From NCBI GenBank assembly GCA_030762175.1, contig CM060843.1, positions 31,406,001-31,470,000 on the forward strand: a stretch of 64,000 nucleotides of DNA. The letters are read 5' to 3'. Positions 24,766 to 36,283 of this stretch are shown here, in pieces. The translations under genes were made by a program, and so were the position numbers. The stretch comes from Metallyticus violacea. Taxonomy: Eukaryota; Arthropoda; Insecta; Mantodea; Metallyticidae. A model generated the notes under the pieces. The model searched no databases, was not told the origin of the DNA, and saw only the letters and a program-made list of their open reading frames with translations. Every line of letters begins with the position of its first letter. The first letter of the stretch is position 1.

Positions 24766-25241
24766 TGTTCATGAATGAATAGTTGTTGTTTTAGAAGGAC
24801 TCAACCTTGCTCCTATTTCTGTATCTTTGAGCCGCCGGTCTTCCATAATTTCTCCTTCCACAAGAGCGATGTTTTCAGGAGTGATCACCTCCAAGGAGCA
24901 ACCTGCATGCTGTTCGTCTTCAATGCTTTCTCGATCCATTCGAAAAAATTTGGCCCATTCCTTTGCGGTAGAATATAATACTTCCTCATATACACACACC
25001 GTTCAATCGCTCTTTAATTTCATTTGGAGTAAGTCCTTCTTTTGTGAAGAACTTATTAACATCGTGAAACTCCTTTTTGAACATGCCACAATCTTCTACA
25101 CATTGTCTTTTTTGTGCAACTATATCTGAACAACTGAACGCAGCGGAGTGGAAGTTAGATAAGGTAGGACACCAGAATAGGGTTTTGTGAAGGCGATAAT
25201 CCTTATTGGTGAGGCCGGAAACTTATGGACTTACCCTCGTA
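23950..25241 (-). mobile_element. mariner transposon, full-length but inactive, with TIRs and TA duplications
   Basis: Ends: left 23952-23978 and right 25213-25239 are imperfect inverted repeats (shared GTCCATAA and TTTCC/GGCC text). Each abuts a TA, giving a 1288-bp element, the usual mariner size. Coding is on the minus strand. N-terminal text includes FFTKEGLTPNEIKERL, EEVLYSTAKEWAKFFRMDR and EDRRLKDTEIGARLSPSKTT. All three catalytic aspartates of the D,D34D triad can still be seen, in different frames: VTGDQTMVLYSDP, LLHDNAPVHT and HAPYSPDLALSDYF. Several frameshifts and an (AAT)n array at 24716-24761 break the gene. Confidence 0.88.
24716..24761. repeat. (AAT)n microsatellite inside the mariner
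   Basis: About 15 AAT units interrupting the transposase between the N-terminal and catalytic parts. Confidence 0.93.
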
Positions 25242-25338
25242 TGCCTGTATTCTACATAGAATATCAATATAAATGCATTTTTATTATATTTTTATAAACG
25301 TTCTGTATAATTTTATTCTGAGTATATCATGATTTTGT

Positions 25339-25532
25339 TTTAAATTTATCGGCTAATAAACAACTCAGTTCAAAGACACTCGCTGAATTATGTACTCTGC
25401 ATTTCCGTTTCCACTGTCGGTGTAGAAAGACCATTCAGCCCCATGAGTGAAGTGATGACAAAATTAAGAAATAGGATGGCACAGGATGCGCTTCAAGCTT
25501 GTGTGAAGGTGTTAACTGAAGGAAACGAGTAA
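25339..25532 (+). pseudogene. hAT transposase C-terminal fragment
   Basis: In-frame text LCISVSTVGVERPFSPM then MTKLRNRMAQDALQACVKVL, ending at the TAA at 25530-25532. This is the hAT C-terminal dimerisation region (S-T-x2-VER-F-S...K-T-K-L-R-N-R-M). Only about 45 codons are clear and the rest of the transposase is absent. It lies just right of the mariner, which may have landed in or near the hAT element. Confidence 0.75.
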
Positions 25533-26040
25533 CTAAAGTTTAACTGATGATGTCAACCATAAATATGTTGTAAAATGACCTGACGCATTAGGTAGATGTA
25601 AATGTAAGTTATTGCATTTTATAATATTATTTTATTAATTGTCATGGTTTCATTCTTAAAAATAATTGTGCCTAATTACATCTAAATTAATTGCTATCAG
25701 CGATAAAGTGAAATGAAACCATATTAATATCAGTTTTATTTTATTAGTATTAGCAAAACTTGAACCCTATGAATTGTTCGGAGGAAGGAGGCTGGATTCA
25801 ATGCTGGTATAAGCTGTCTCGGTGTCATCTTATAAGCAATGAATGGACTGTTTTGGGTCTCAAACAAGGTGCATTCGAGGGCAATTTACCTTTAAGCATT
25901 AAGATCGCCTTGCTTTTACATAGCATGTTAACTGGTAACTTTCTAGTTCCTCCAGTTATGTCTGCCTAAGGCATCCATTCAGATTACTTCATTATTGGTA
26001 ACGTAATTTAAAGGTGTCATTATAAATTTGATCAGGACCG
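25533..26040. other. Unassigned AT-rich DNA
   Basis: No recognisable repeat or protein between the hAT fragment and the (TTA)n array. Confidence 0.5.
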
Positions 26041-26044
26041 AATG

Positions 26045-26045
26045 G

Positions 26046-26133
<88 letters not shown>
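26045..26133. repeat. (TTA)n microsatellite, about 29 units
   Basis: Uninterrupted TTA array of about 88 bp. Confidence 0.95.
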
Positions 26134-26441
26134 TGAGCTGCTGATGGGTGTTTCCACCTCTCCTACTGTGACCTATTCTGTATCTGTTTGGTCTCAATGA
26201 TATTAGTTGTGACTTTATAAGAATACATTTTTCCCTTTTGTCTCTCTTATATCTCCATTGGCATATTCTTCGAGTACCTTGACTCTCTCAGGGCCATTGA
26301 TCATATGCATACTTCTCGGCGATATTTTCTTCCTGCTTCTAGTACTGTTTTTTTTTTTTTTTTTTTTTTTTTGCTTCATTTTCCCCACGTTTATGAAAAT
26401 CAGATTTATAGATAAAGACATTTTCACTAACGCCTTACTAC

Positions 26442-27957
26442 ACTGAGCGGCAAAAAAGCGAAACACTTAATTTTTAACTTATTCTTAAGTAAAAAGCTCT
26501 GTTTAACGAAACGAAGACATAAGTACTAAGTCAGAATTTCTTGAACAATTATTTAACCTTTTATCAGCTAAATAACGCGTAAGGAGTGTTTTAAGTCGAA
26601 TTCTACCCTGTTATTAACTTCAAGAAAATTCTTGAAAGATGTTCAAATAGCATCATAAAGAAGACTTTTTGACAAAAGGTTTAAATTTTATACTTTTAAT
26701 GACTCAATGGTTCTCTACTGTTTGTGTAAGATAACCACGGCATCAGAAACGAGTGTTGCCACTTCTAGTTCTAATTTCAGTTGCGATTCGGTCAGACGTG
26801 CTCCGAATAAGATGTGCAGTACCAGTTCCCATTCCGCTTGAAGTGCAGTCCGAAGATTTGCGAGTGAGTCTGCGAATCTACACTTAGTAGCCTTCCAAGC
26901 ATGTCCCATGCATATTCTGTCGGTCTCAGGTCTGGACAACGTGCTGGCCATACCGCACATTCAGTCCGAACCACATCCAGAATCATACCGGACAATGTGT
27001 TAACGAGCTTTATCGTGCATAAGGATAATGTTGTCCCCTGTAAGGGGCGCGAAAGGCACTACATGATAAGGAAGAATATCTCGATCTACCTATATGCTGT
27101 CAGTGACTCATTCTAGATGAACACCATTTCCGTTCTTGCTTCAATACTGATCCCTCCCCATATATCACACTGGACCTTATAAGGTGTCTTTGAAGAGAAA
27201 GTGCAAGTGTCTTTCTCATCTGGTGCCCTCTAACAGAACTTGTTCTCATCCGTGAAGAGCGCCGTACTCCATTACTCCATAGTCCAGTTTTGTTGGTTGA
27301 GAGCAAACTGCATTAGAAAAACATGTTATTCCCTGGTGAGCAGTAGTCCTTTTGCAGGTCTTCTGTACTGCACTCGCTTCTTACAGTTTCCTTCTAACTG
27401 TCCTGTCGCTGATGTTAATATGCCGTATTTGCTACAATTATTCCTGACCTCCGTCGATATTGCGCGCTGATCGCGAAGTACTTGCAGTGAAAGAAAGCAA
27501 TTGTCGGGATCAGAAATAGGAGGAGTCTCCTACGGCCAGAACGGAATCTCCCGAACCTCTATACAGTACTGCGTAGATTGGAATAATTTCATCTTCAGCT
27601 CTAAGAGTAATTTCAAAATGTTAAAACTGGCTTAAGAATAAGCGCTAGGCAAGCCTGAATGTTTTAAATTTTCTCGCGGAACAATAATGCACAGCAACAA
27701 ATAAAAACATTAGCGCATCGCTTCGTGTTGATTGTTGTAAAAAGCCATCTCGCGCGCAAAATAACGAATAAAAAATCAAGGAATGAACTAAAGTTTTAGG
27801 CATATTGTTGGTTTTTTTTTTTTTTTTTTTTTTAGTAATATTGCACATTTGGCCATATACAAGATTTGAAACCCAAACTTAAATGCTGGAAAAAAAAAAA
27901 AAAAAAAAAAAAAAACTGGTAAATAGCTTGCTGTTTCGTTTTTTCCGTCACTGAGTG
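26442..27957 (-). mobile_element. Tc1-like transposon, inactive, with degenerate TIRs
   Basis: Left end CTGAGCGGCAAAAAAGCGAA (from 26445) is matched by the complement of the right end near 27930-27957 (CTCAGTGACGGAAAAAACGAA). Minus-strand coding remains: RRPAKGLLLTRE and NQQNWTM (near 27350-27280), LFTDENKF (first Asp, about 27245), IWGGISIEARTEMVF, IILMHDKAR (second Asp, near 27025), then VWPARCPDLRPTEYAWDMLG with DLRTALQAEWELV. These are the order and spacing of a Tc1 transposase with the VWAGISLGGRT-like block. The P-x-E of the usual NPIE box reads RPTE. Several frameshifts; poly-T/poly-A tracts at 27811-27832 and 27891-27915 lie in the 5' part. Confidence 0.82.
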
Positions 27958-28107
27958 TATTTACAAAGGACAAATCTTCCTCTTCAAGATAACCTAAAAT
28001 GTCACTAACAATAACAATGCTGTCATTTTGTTCCATAGTATTTGACACAGTTCCTATTTTGTCTATAATATAATATGAAGCAAAGCCTGACTGGCATTTA
28101 TTTTGGG

Positions 28108-28402
28108 TCGGCCCTGGTGGTATAGTGGTAACCATATTTGCCTTCTAAACCCAAGATCGCAGGTTCAAACCTGGGCAGGATCGATGGATGTTTTCGGGTG
28201 TAAAAATCCTGTATGGCTTCCTTTGGAAGGGAAGTAAAGCCATGGATCCCGTGTCACACATTTACGGCACGAAAAAGAATCTCAAATCTGAAAGAAGAGG
28301 CCTCTGAGCAAAATTTGTCGGCCATTTCACGCCCTGAATAGAATGGGAAGCTGATGCTAACCTGCGATGTTAAAGAGCATCCATAATTAAACCAAATCAA
28401 AA
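28108..28402 (+). mobile_element. SINE B copy 3
   Basis: Head GGCCCTGGTGGTATAGTGGT with AACCCAAGATCGCAGGTTCA, then the body and the 3' TTAAAGAGCATCCATAATTA end. It is more diverged than copy 2. No clear target duplication. Confidence 0.85.
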
Positions 28403-28582
28403 ATAGTATTTGAGCAGAAGCAAAATGATCTGATTAATGTGATATGCAACTGCTCATTTAAAATATTATGTATTCCTAGGTGAAAACATTTTATGATATA
28501 AGAAAGTAAATGCCAATGTTTGGAATGTCTAATTCCGCTTTGTTCCAAATATATTTGTGAGTAAACATTTCGATATTTTGTC

Positions 28583-28616
<34 letters not shown>

Positions 28617-29468
28617 AGCCGAAAGCTCTTATTTTGATTTAAGGTTAAAAAGTTATTTTGAACCAAACAAAAAAATAATTATTCGAAACATAAGTAAGTA
28701 GATTTCTTTCCGTATTTAATTTGAATTGTTACTAATCATGTAATACCTTTTTAAATTTATGTAAATAAGAGTTTGTTTAAATGGAAAATTGCTATACCAA
28801 CGCAAATATTAAACAAAAACCAAAGCCTGCTAAAGGTATGGGTCCATGTCCGAGCCTGGGAATAGTAACAAAAAGGGAAAAGGGCGGGGACACATTCCCT
28901 AGCTAATTACAAACCGCTGAACTATAAGGTTTGAAACCCATAATCATAAGATATATGATAATTATCATTGTACGGTTGTTTCCACTAATTGGCTGATCAC
29001 GATTACTTGCCTGTATGGTTCATGATATTCAACATTGAACGATTAATTTGAAAACACCATTCCATGTTACTGGGGAGAGATTTACGCTTTTAAAACATTT
29101 TAAAATACAAAAATTTATATATTAATTACATATTGCTAACACTATGCTAGGCATTTGTATACGCTCAAGATTGCACTCCCAAAATAGTGTCTTTGCCTAA
29201 CAACAATTTTGATATTTCGAAGTAAAAGATATACTTATAAATATTATAAGATAAGAACAAATAAGAATTACACTGATGAGGATTGTTGAGTTAATGTTAT
29301 GACGGTAAAATATGTTAGTATTTAATTTTCATAAGTTTGTACTACAAGCAGTTTTGTTGGCGAAAGTGGCATAGGTTATGCTCTCAGGTGTATTTTTTGA
29401 ACATATTAAATGAGATATAGAGTCTGAGCCAATTTTTTTAAAATTATTGTGCTAAAAACTTAATAAGT
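28403..29468. other. Region upstream of the phosphotransferase start codon
   Basis: Contains an A-run at 28587-28614 and otherwise AT-rich DNA. The promoter and any 5' untranslated exon of the phosphotransferase gene should lie here or further left, but no TATA box, CpG-rich island or acceptor site could be assigned with confidence. Confidence 0.4.
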
Positions 29469-29705
29469 ATGTGGTTCTATAAAGACAAGGTGTTGTCACC
29501 TGCTCAATTGAAACGACTTAGTGATCATAAATATAGCTACTCTAGTGTGAGTCTCTTGGACAGTCTATTGCAACCGTGGTGGAACTGGCTTGTGAGCAGA
29601 GTGCCACTTTGGATTGCCCCGAATTTGATTACAATATTTGGTCTCATAGTTAATATACTAACTACCCTTATTCTTGTATGGTACAGCCCGGATGCTAAAA
29701 TAGAG
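29469..29705 (+). CDS. CEPT1: Choline/ethanolamine phosphotransferase, coding exon 1
   Basis: Seventy-nine codons from ATG (A at -3) to GAG, followed by the donor GTAAGT at 29706. The enzyme transfers phosphocholine or phosphoethanolamine from the CDP-alcohol to diacylglycerol, the last Kennedy-pathway step, in ER/Golgi membranes. The start [17 protein letters not shown] lines up with the N-terminus I recall for the insect homologue bbc. [20 protein letters not shown] introduces the first membrane helix (about residues 43-70). There is no signal peptide, as expected for this multi-pass family. The exon ends in phase 0 and joins exon 2 without loss of frame. Codon use and conservation differ sharply from the surrounding transposons. 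Whether the enzyme prefers choline or ethanolamine cannot be decided from this part. Confidence 0.93.
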
Positions 29706-32074
29706 GTAAGTTAGAAGAAGATTTGTTTTTAGTTGTGTGCATGTTATGCTGCTATGTGTTTGTTAAGTTGTTGCTGTAGTGGTTTTTATTACTGCAGTTC
29801 CAAAACTGAACACATGTAAGTGTAATGAACAGATGTGCTCTTACTTTCAAGAGGATATACCAGTGATCCTTTTGCTCTTCCTGCCACTCTTAGAGCAACA
29901 AATGGTTCTGATATGATTTTTAGTTTAAGCTCATGCAGTAAACATTTTATTAATATGAACAATTGAACATTAGGAAATTATTTATTATGTTTATTAACCT
30001 CGACATCATAATTATTTATGATTTAACGACATTCATAGTAGCATTCAATTTTCAGAATTATCACCCCTTTTCCTAATTCTCTTTGCACCTCTGTCTACTA
30101 GCTATATACCCACCTATAATGCTGGTGTTACTAGCTACAAAAATTGCTTCAGGTATTCAACATCTGAATGTTAAATTTTGTAGACAGTACCTCTAACACA
30201 GAGTACACTTAATAGTCAGGGTAAAGTTGGGGCTATAGGGATTGAAAGACTATAATGTGATATAAAGTCTCAAATGCAAGAACATAACATTCTTTGCTAA
30301 TGCTGGAAGTTCCATAGTCAACCACAAATATGTCTTAGCTTAAGTTCTTAACTGCAGGATCTAACATTATATGCTGATACCTATGTTGACTTTGTACTTT
30401 CATAGGAATAGAGTTGGTTACATCATCAAAATTGGCACTGCACCAAATCATCACTCAAAGGATTTCAGAATAGGAACTCTTGCAAATTACTGTGGTATTG
30501 AATGAGAAGATAATTGACAATTGGATTTTGTTTTAATATTCTCCTCTGTAATGAACATCTTGAAATATATGAAGCAAATATACTAGTGGTCAAATGTTGT
30601 TAAAGAATTTTTTTTTTTGGTTTTGCTTCCATTTGAAGCTTCAAATGTTCTGTAAGGAATTTGTTGGTGCTTCAAGATAATTCCTTATCATTGAAGAATA
30701 ATGATGAACTTATAAGCCTTTATTATTTTTTCTATACAGTTTTTTTTTTTACAAACTTGATCCCTCACTGTTTGTTTCCAGGTTGAGAGCACAGTTTGTT
30801 TTATTCTGCAATTGTCTTTACTTCTAACCTGATGGAAACAAATGCACCTGTGCCATTAACCAACAAATGGTTGCTATATGAGCATTTTGCTCAAAGATTG
30901 TTTTAAAGTGTAAAATATTTTTCATTCCTTATGTTATGAGTTTGTATTTTTTTCCAGCTAACTTTTTATTCCTTTTGCCTACGCTGGTATAGTCTGGAGT
31001 TTATGCATCATCATACCTCTCATATTTAAGATTCCGCACATTATTGTGAGCATTTCAGCCATCACGCAACCAACTGCATTGTGGTTTTTCTGCATATGCC
31101 AGATTACTATAACCAAACTGGACAACTGTACACTGAAAATTATTCCTTATTTATTTGTTCTCCAAAGCCTTCTTTTGTCCTGAAAGTTCCCTTTCTTTGG
31201 TTAGCCTGTTATGTACCTTTATCCAAAACATTGTTACCACCAACCTGTCCATAATATTTACATTGAGTGACTTCTTTAGTATGTTATTTTTTTCTTGATG
31301 TCCAAGAATTAAACACTAAACACTTATATTATTTTCTGGCATGAAAATGAGTACAGTAGAAGGAGAATGATTAAACTAGCACTCCAACAAAATCAAGGAG
31401 AGCTGTACACTTTCCTAATTTTTCACAGACCCCTAATGTTATAGAATGCTCATAGGAAATGATAAAACCCTTATAGATATGTCTAATATGAATGCATACA
31501 TTTAATTTTCTGAAAATGAAAACAACATTCAGAAAAATAAACAAAACTGTACTGTGAACAAAATACGTGCCAGCACTTTCAGAACTTTTTGCCTGAGTAC
31601 CAGTCATGGATTAATTGCATAATTAGGTAGTGACTCAGAGCTGTTATGTAATTATGTGGAGAAGAAAGAATAGACTTTTTGCTAATTTTTGAAAAGATGA
31701 AAGATATTGCAGCAAGTTTCATGTAGGAAGTTATTTCCCAAGCATTATTCAGCTATAGGAAGTTATTTTTGGATTGCACCCTCATCTGAACACAATTTTT
31801 CAAAGGCCAAAATCATGCTAATTGTCACTGGACAAATTCCTGCTACACATTTCTAATCCCACAATTTTTATTAATAATAGCATGCACACAATATTAATTT
31901 TATTTCATAACCAATACTAATCAGATCTGTCAAACATAGAGACTGAGCAATAAGTAGCTGGTGGAGAATGATCTACATGAAGATTGCTGAATCACACATG
32001 TACACTGGTTGCCATGAAATACATATATCTGTAAGCAGGATCAATTGATCTATGCTCCAGTGTATGATGATTAT
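29706..32074. other. Intron 1 of CEPT1, 5' part, no repeat recognised
   Basis: AT-rich intronic DNA with short T-runs. Open frames here are short and featureless. Confidence 0.6.
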
Positions 32075-32130
32075 TGTTTAAGGGGCGCACAACATCTAAG
32101 GTCATTAGCGCCCAAACACACTAAAAACTG
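32075..32130. repeat. Short fragment of an unassigned interspersed repeat
   Basis: GTTTAAGGGGCGCACAACAT followed by CTAAGGTCATTAGCGCCC has the feel of a LINE or SINE 3' end common in insect genomes (gene-free, GC-richer than its setting). The family is not certain. Confidence 0.35.
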
Positions 32131-32408
32131 CGCCAGTGCTCCAGTCTAGACTTATTATATATGACAAGGTATAATATTGCAGTTATAATATTGCAGGAAT
32201 CATCAAAATAGAACAGCATATTGCACATTTTAAATTAAATAAAATATATTGGTTAACTGTTAGTGGTGTAACACGAAGTACACAAAGCAAATTCTCCCTT
32301 CCTCTGCTGCACCAATACTAGATAGGAGCAAACATTATTGAGCAATGTAAATTATAATTAATCTGTCATCTACACACTCATATGCTTCACTTACTTTTAA
32401 ATACGGTG

Positions 32409-32444
32409 GGACCAGTTTCGAAGAGACATCCTCTCCATCTTCAA
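32409..32444 (-). ncRNA. Hammerhead-ribozyme-like motif at the PLE 3' end
   Basis: Minus-strand order: UUGAAGA (CUGAAGA with one change), a hairpin GGAGAG-GATG-TCTCTTC, then GAAAC-UG-GUC. The last block gives the 1-2-bp helix III and a GUC cleavage triplet, as described for minimal type I hammerheads of PLEs. One extra U precedes helix II. Activity is unproven. Confidence 0.5.
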
Positions 32445-32454
32445 CAACTTGACA

Positions 32455-32511
32455 ACTGGTATGAGAAACTAACATCTATGAATGACTGGTATGAGAAACT
32501 AACATCTATGA
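32455..32511. repeat. Tandem duplication, period about 29 bp
   Basis: ACTGGTATGAGAAACTAACA plus TCTATGA occurs twice back to back (starting 32455 and 32484) in the PLE 3' UTR, identical copies. Confidence 0.85.
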
Positions 32512-32920
32512 GGACCTGTGGCTCCGTCCTGGTGGTATTTTTTCTTTATAAACTGGAAATTGGTAGTACATTCTCCTATAATGTCCAAATTCATTAGATG
32601 ATCCCTATGTTTATGAATGTAAATCTTCTCCCAATGTGTCCAATTCTGTACGTCCATGAGCTTCTTTAAGTAACTTTATTTCTCTTTTTATGTCTGTGAT
32701 TATCTTTCCAATAATGGTGTGCCATTGCTGCCCTATCAATCTGTTTGTACTTAACGTTCTTGAGATGTTCCTTTAACTGTGTTCCTATGTTTCTTTTAGT
32801 TTTTCCAATGTATATCTTATCACATTTTTTACATGTTATTTTGTAGATGCCTGACTTTTTCTCCTGTGGAAGAGTAGTATTTTCTGGACTTGAAAATCTT
32901 TTCTACTGCAGTCTGTTCTT

Positions 32921-34240
32921 TACCAGAGAGAATGGGAGTTGCAGAACTATAAAGAACATGGGTGGGAGGGGCAAGTTAACAGATGTACCTTCCAGGAAGT
33001 TAATAGGACATCTAGATAGAATTGGCAGAAACATTGTCATGATGCAGGCTGATGCCTTTAAGATCAATTCTTACACACCTTTTGGAAAACTTTCAGGAGA
33101 CAAACTGTTGGGTACCTCTCTGTGATATCAGTACTATAGTTGTCATTTTACTGCTAATGGAGTAGAATATCATCACCAGTTTGTCCCTCACATTCCTTGC
33201 TCTCTAGACTTTGTTGAAATTGTGCATTTTAGAAAGATCCAAATTATGACTAATACTCTTTTTCCAGATCATGTTGATAGATCCTTGTTTCAACACCTGT
33301 TATTTATTTATTTTTTGAAATAATATTTAATTTATTTATTTTATTTTAAAACTTCCAGAAACATGGAAAGAATGTTCATTAGTGCATGACTCTAAATTAC
33401 TGATTGAAAGTGTTCCTTTCGACCAACATTGTTGAGGCTACATGTGTAACAGATGCCAGAAGTTATGTTGAATTACAAGTAAAAGTATGGTCTAATACAT
33501 AGAGTACATATTTATGCTTTATTATAAACAGTTTACTCAATTTTGGAAACTTTCTGAGTGTCCCTCTTATTCCTGTAGACTCTTATTTTTCTCTGAACTA
33601 CTCATCAGTACCCTACAGTAACATTTACATCACTAATGCACTGCTGGTGCCCATAATAATATATAATACAAAGAATTGAGTTGCACTGTTCTATTAACTG
33701 CAAACTGAATTATAAACACCAAACTGCGAAAAATGTCATATCAACCATCAGCATGGGAACTCTGTGTTATTATAATACACAGCTGGGGTTACATTGATGC
33801 AGTATTCTCTGTTTCAGCTGCAGATGCTCTGTTAAAATAAGATACTGGCACAGTTATTGATCAAATTAGCCTTATTAAGTAATGCTTGGTTTAAAGAATA
33901 TATGAAATAATTATCCAGTTCAGTGAAAAATATAAAGTTCTTTTTCCAGTGTAATGCATTCCAATTCATGCTATACATATCAGCAACATAAATGCATGGT
34001 TGGCCTAGGAAAAAAATGAACTTTCTGTAACATAGGTACAAATGTTGTAATTGCATTAAGGCAAGACTGACTAAACTTACCTTATTCACAATGGTTATCA
34101 CTAGTCATAACAATTTCTTTTTGTCGTAAATGTATAATATTTGTGAAACTTTCATATTTTGAAATTTGGCAAAGCATATTGAAAAAGCATGTTGCATACG
34201 TTATTTTATATAGTCTATTGCATTGAATTAATGACACATT
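32921..34240. other. Intron 1 DNA, unassigned
   Basis: May include more of the PLE to the left end, but no reverse-transcriptase motif could be read on the minus strand. The remainder is AT-rich. Confidence 0.45.
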
Positions 34241-34242
34241 CT

Positions 34243-34312
34243 ATGTTCATAGGTCTATGTGACTGCTTGGCAAATTCACTGAATGCTCCAGGAATAAACT
34301 AAATTAATTGGC
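34243..34312 (+). mobile_element. Solo 3' tail of the CR1/L2-like LINE family
   Basis: GTTCATAGGTCTATGTGACT and ACTGAATGCTCCAGGAATAA match the last 65 bases of LINE copies B and C. The rest of the element is absent, so it is a very short 5'-truncated insertion or a SINE borrowing this tail. Confidence 0.65.
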
Positions 34313-34673
34313 CATTAGTTTTCATTGATAAATTGTACACAAGAGAGCAAGGCTCTTCTGGAAAATTTCCTGGTGGAAGTACAAAGAGACATTTTAGAAG
34401 TTATCAGTTGCAAGTCAATAGGTACAGTTTTAGCTGGATTTTCATGCTGACCTCTGTAAAATGTTCATTTCTGTAGCCAAAATATTGTTCATTGCTTTGA
34501 TTGGCCTTTGTCATATTTCTCTTTGGTATATATCTGCATATAATAGTTTTATAAATGTATAGTTCTATTATTTATGTTTTTAACCTAACAAATCATATTT
34601 AAAGTATTTAAAACTTTCCTGAATTGAGAAATCCTGTTTCTAATTTCTTTTGCATCATTGTTTTAATTAAACT

Positions 34674-34935
34674 GCCATAGGTGGCCGAGGTTGTTAAGGC
34701 ACAGACTTGTGATTGGGAGGTCTGGGGTTCGAATCCCTCAAGGACCATACTCCCTGACTGAGGTTTTTTCCAGGTTTCCCTCAGTCATAAATGGCAAATG
34801 CCGGGGAGGTACCCCAAACTTAGGCTTGGAATGATTCCTTCCTCAAAAATAAATCCTTTCCCAATATATCATTTTGTTTTATGTATCATCAGTGTCCATC
34901 GCCTGGGTGTCTCTGTAGCAAAATCGGGCGTTTTT
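34674..34935 (+). mobile_element. SINE A copy 3
   Basis: Head GGTGGCCGAGGTTGTTAAGG and B box GGGTTCGAATCCC, body with AATGCCGGGGAGGTACC, 3' end near AAAATCGGGCGTT. No clear target duplication. Within CEPT1 intron 1, sense orientation. Confidence 0.85.
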
Positions 34936-36100
34936 GTTTCAATTATTCTATTTCTTCTCCAAGGTGTCTATACATATTGCTTTTTGATTTGAATTCATCA
35001 TGAGTTTCAAATTTTTTATATTCTCTAATTCTCTTGCCATGCATTCAATGCCAAAATAACTTGGTCAAGTTCATAAACACTTGTTGAAGGCAAACTTTCA
35101 ACAATATTGATGAAAGGCTATATCTTGTCTTCATTCTTTTGTTACCTTAAATCCATTTGTGATTTTATTTCCTTTTTGTTGTTTTTGACATACATTATCA
35201 CCTGTTTAAATGCACCTTTAAGGAACTGTAATTATTGTTGCACGCTGGAGAAATGGCTAGTGATATACTGGGAGAGGAGGCTTTATTTGTCAAGTAAAAC
35301 ATTATTCACTGCATATGTATCATCTATTCAAATACTTATGGCAGTCAGTTCTCATTGTGTTAAGGAAAACCGAATATTAATAGTGAACAGTTGAACAATT
35401 TAAATTGCATGTTTTAGTTAAGTGTTAGTGTATAGCATTACATATATATATTTATCTACTAATTATATACACATACAAATAATAGATGTACCACAACAAC
35501 GAAAGAAAGGAAAAATAATAAATACTAAAGCTTGAGGAATTGAGAATATTGATAGATACATGTGATGAGTTGAGGTAATAAAATTTACTTAGGGTAACCC
35601 AATAATACCATGCTCTAGTGAGAACAAGTACCAGGGTAAGCAGAGAAGGGGTTGAAGCTGGCGAATTTTCTATGTCTACTCCACAAAATAGACCGAGCAT
35701 ATAAAAGGGACATCGGATGTTTTTGACAGGAATGGGATACACCCCTATATAGAAAATTTTTATTTAGTGAGAAAGGAAGTTCCTGATGACCAAAATTTGT
35801 ATATTATATCGAAAAAGAAAGAATTGCATTTTCTTAAGGGTTCACTCTCTGAGATGAGTTCTTAAAGAAATGAACTACAAATGGAAAAGTGCAAAAATTA
35901 AAGGGAAATATTAATTGAAAAGCCAAACATAAATGGAATGGGGCTAAGTATTTGAAAGCAGTTTGTTGCTTTAGGGAACAGAATTGTACTACATATATGT
36001 GTACAATAGCACAATATTATGTATAATATATTTCTGCTTCTCTACTTCTTGTTATTTTAGTTACATTCTTCCAAGAGTTTATTTTTCATTTTATATATAT
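34936..36100. other. Intron 1 DNA, unassigned
   Basis: Short open frames on both strands without domains. Confidence 0.5.
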
Positions 36101-36283
36101 AAATTAACAGTAATTATAAAAGTAGAAAAATATAAAACACTAAGATAAAGTCACACTTGAAATCGCTATATTGACTTGTCTTCTTGCCATAGAAGAACTC
36201 ATCGAGTTCGAAATATAGCGATTTCAAGTGTGACTTTATCTTAGTGTTTTATCCTTTTCTACTTTTATAATTACTGTTAATTT
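36101..36283 (+). repeat. PLE terminal hairpin: 72-bp arms around a 39-bp loop
   Basis: Arms 36101-36172 and 36212-36283 are complementary over almost their whole length (a two-base difference near GAAAAATAT/GGATAAAAC). The loop carries CTTGCCATAGAAGAACTC and the inner stem GAACTC-ATC-GAGTTC followed by GAAA. It stands immediately upstream of a PLE N-terminal coding region, so I read it as the 5' terminal repeat of that element. The fold resembles a type III hammerhead with helix III formed by the arms, but the CUGA box reads UAGA. Confidence 0.7.

Larger units (their letters stand above)
32378..32920 (-). mobile_element. Penelope-like element: GIY-YIG endonuclease and 3' end
   Basis: Minus strand. 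An open frame from about 32915 to 32665 contains KKSGIYKITCKKCDKIYIGK (GIY...YIG plus the CxxC pair typical of PLE endonucleases), then KEHLKNVKYKQIDRAAMAHH and YWKDNH. It ends at a stop after RNKVT. This is the nicking domain that follows the RT in Penelope elements. It lacks an ATG because it is the C-terminal part of a larger protein. The RT is not recognisable to its right. The 3' UTR leads to a hammerhead-like fold at 32409-32444 and to the end GGGACC...TAAGTGAAG near 32378. Located inside CEPT1 intron 1. Confidence 0.83.
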
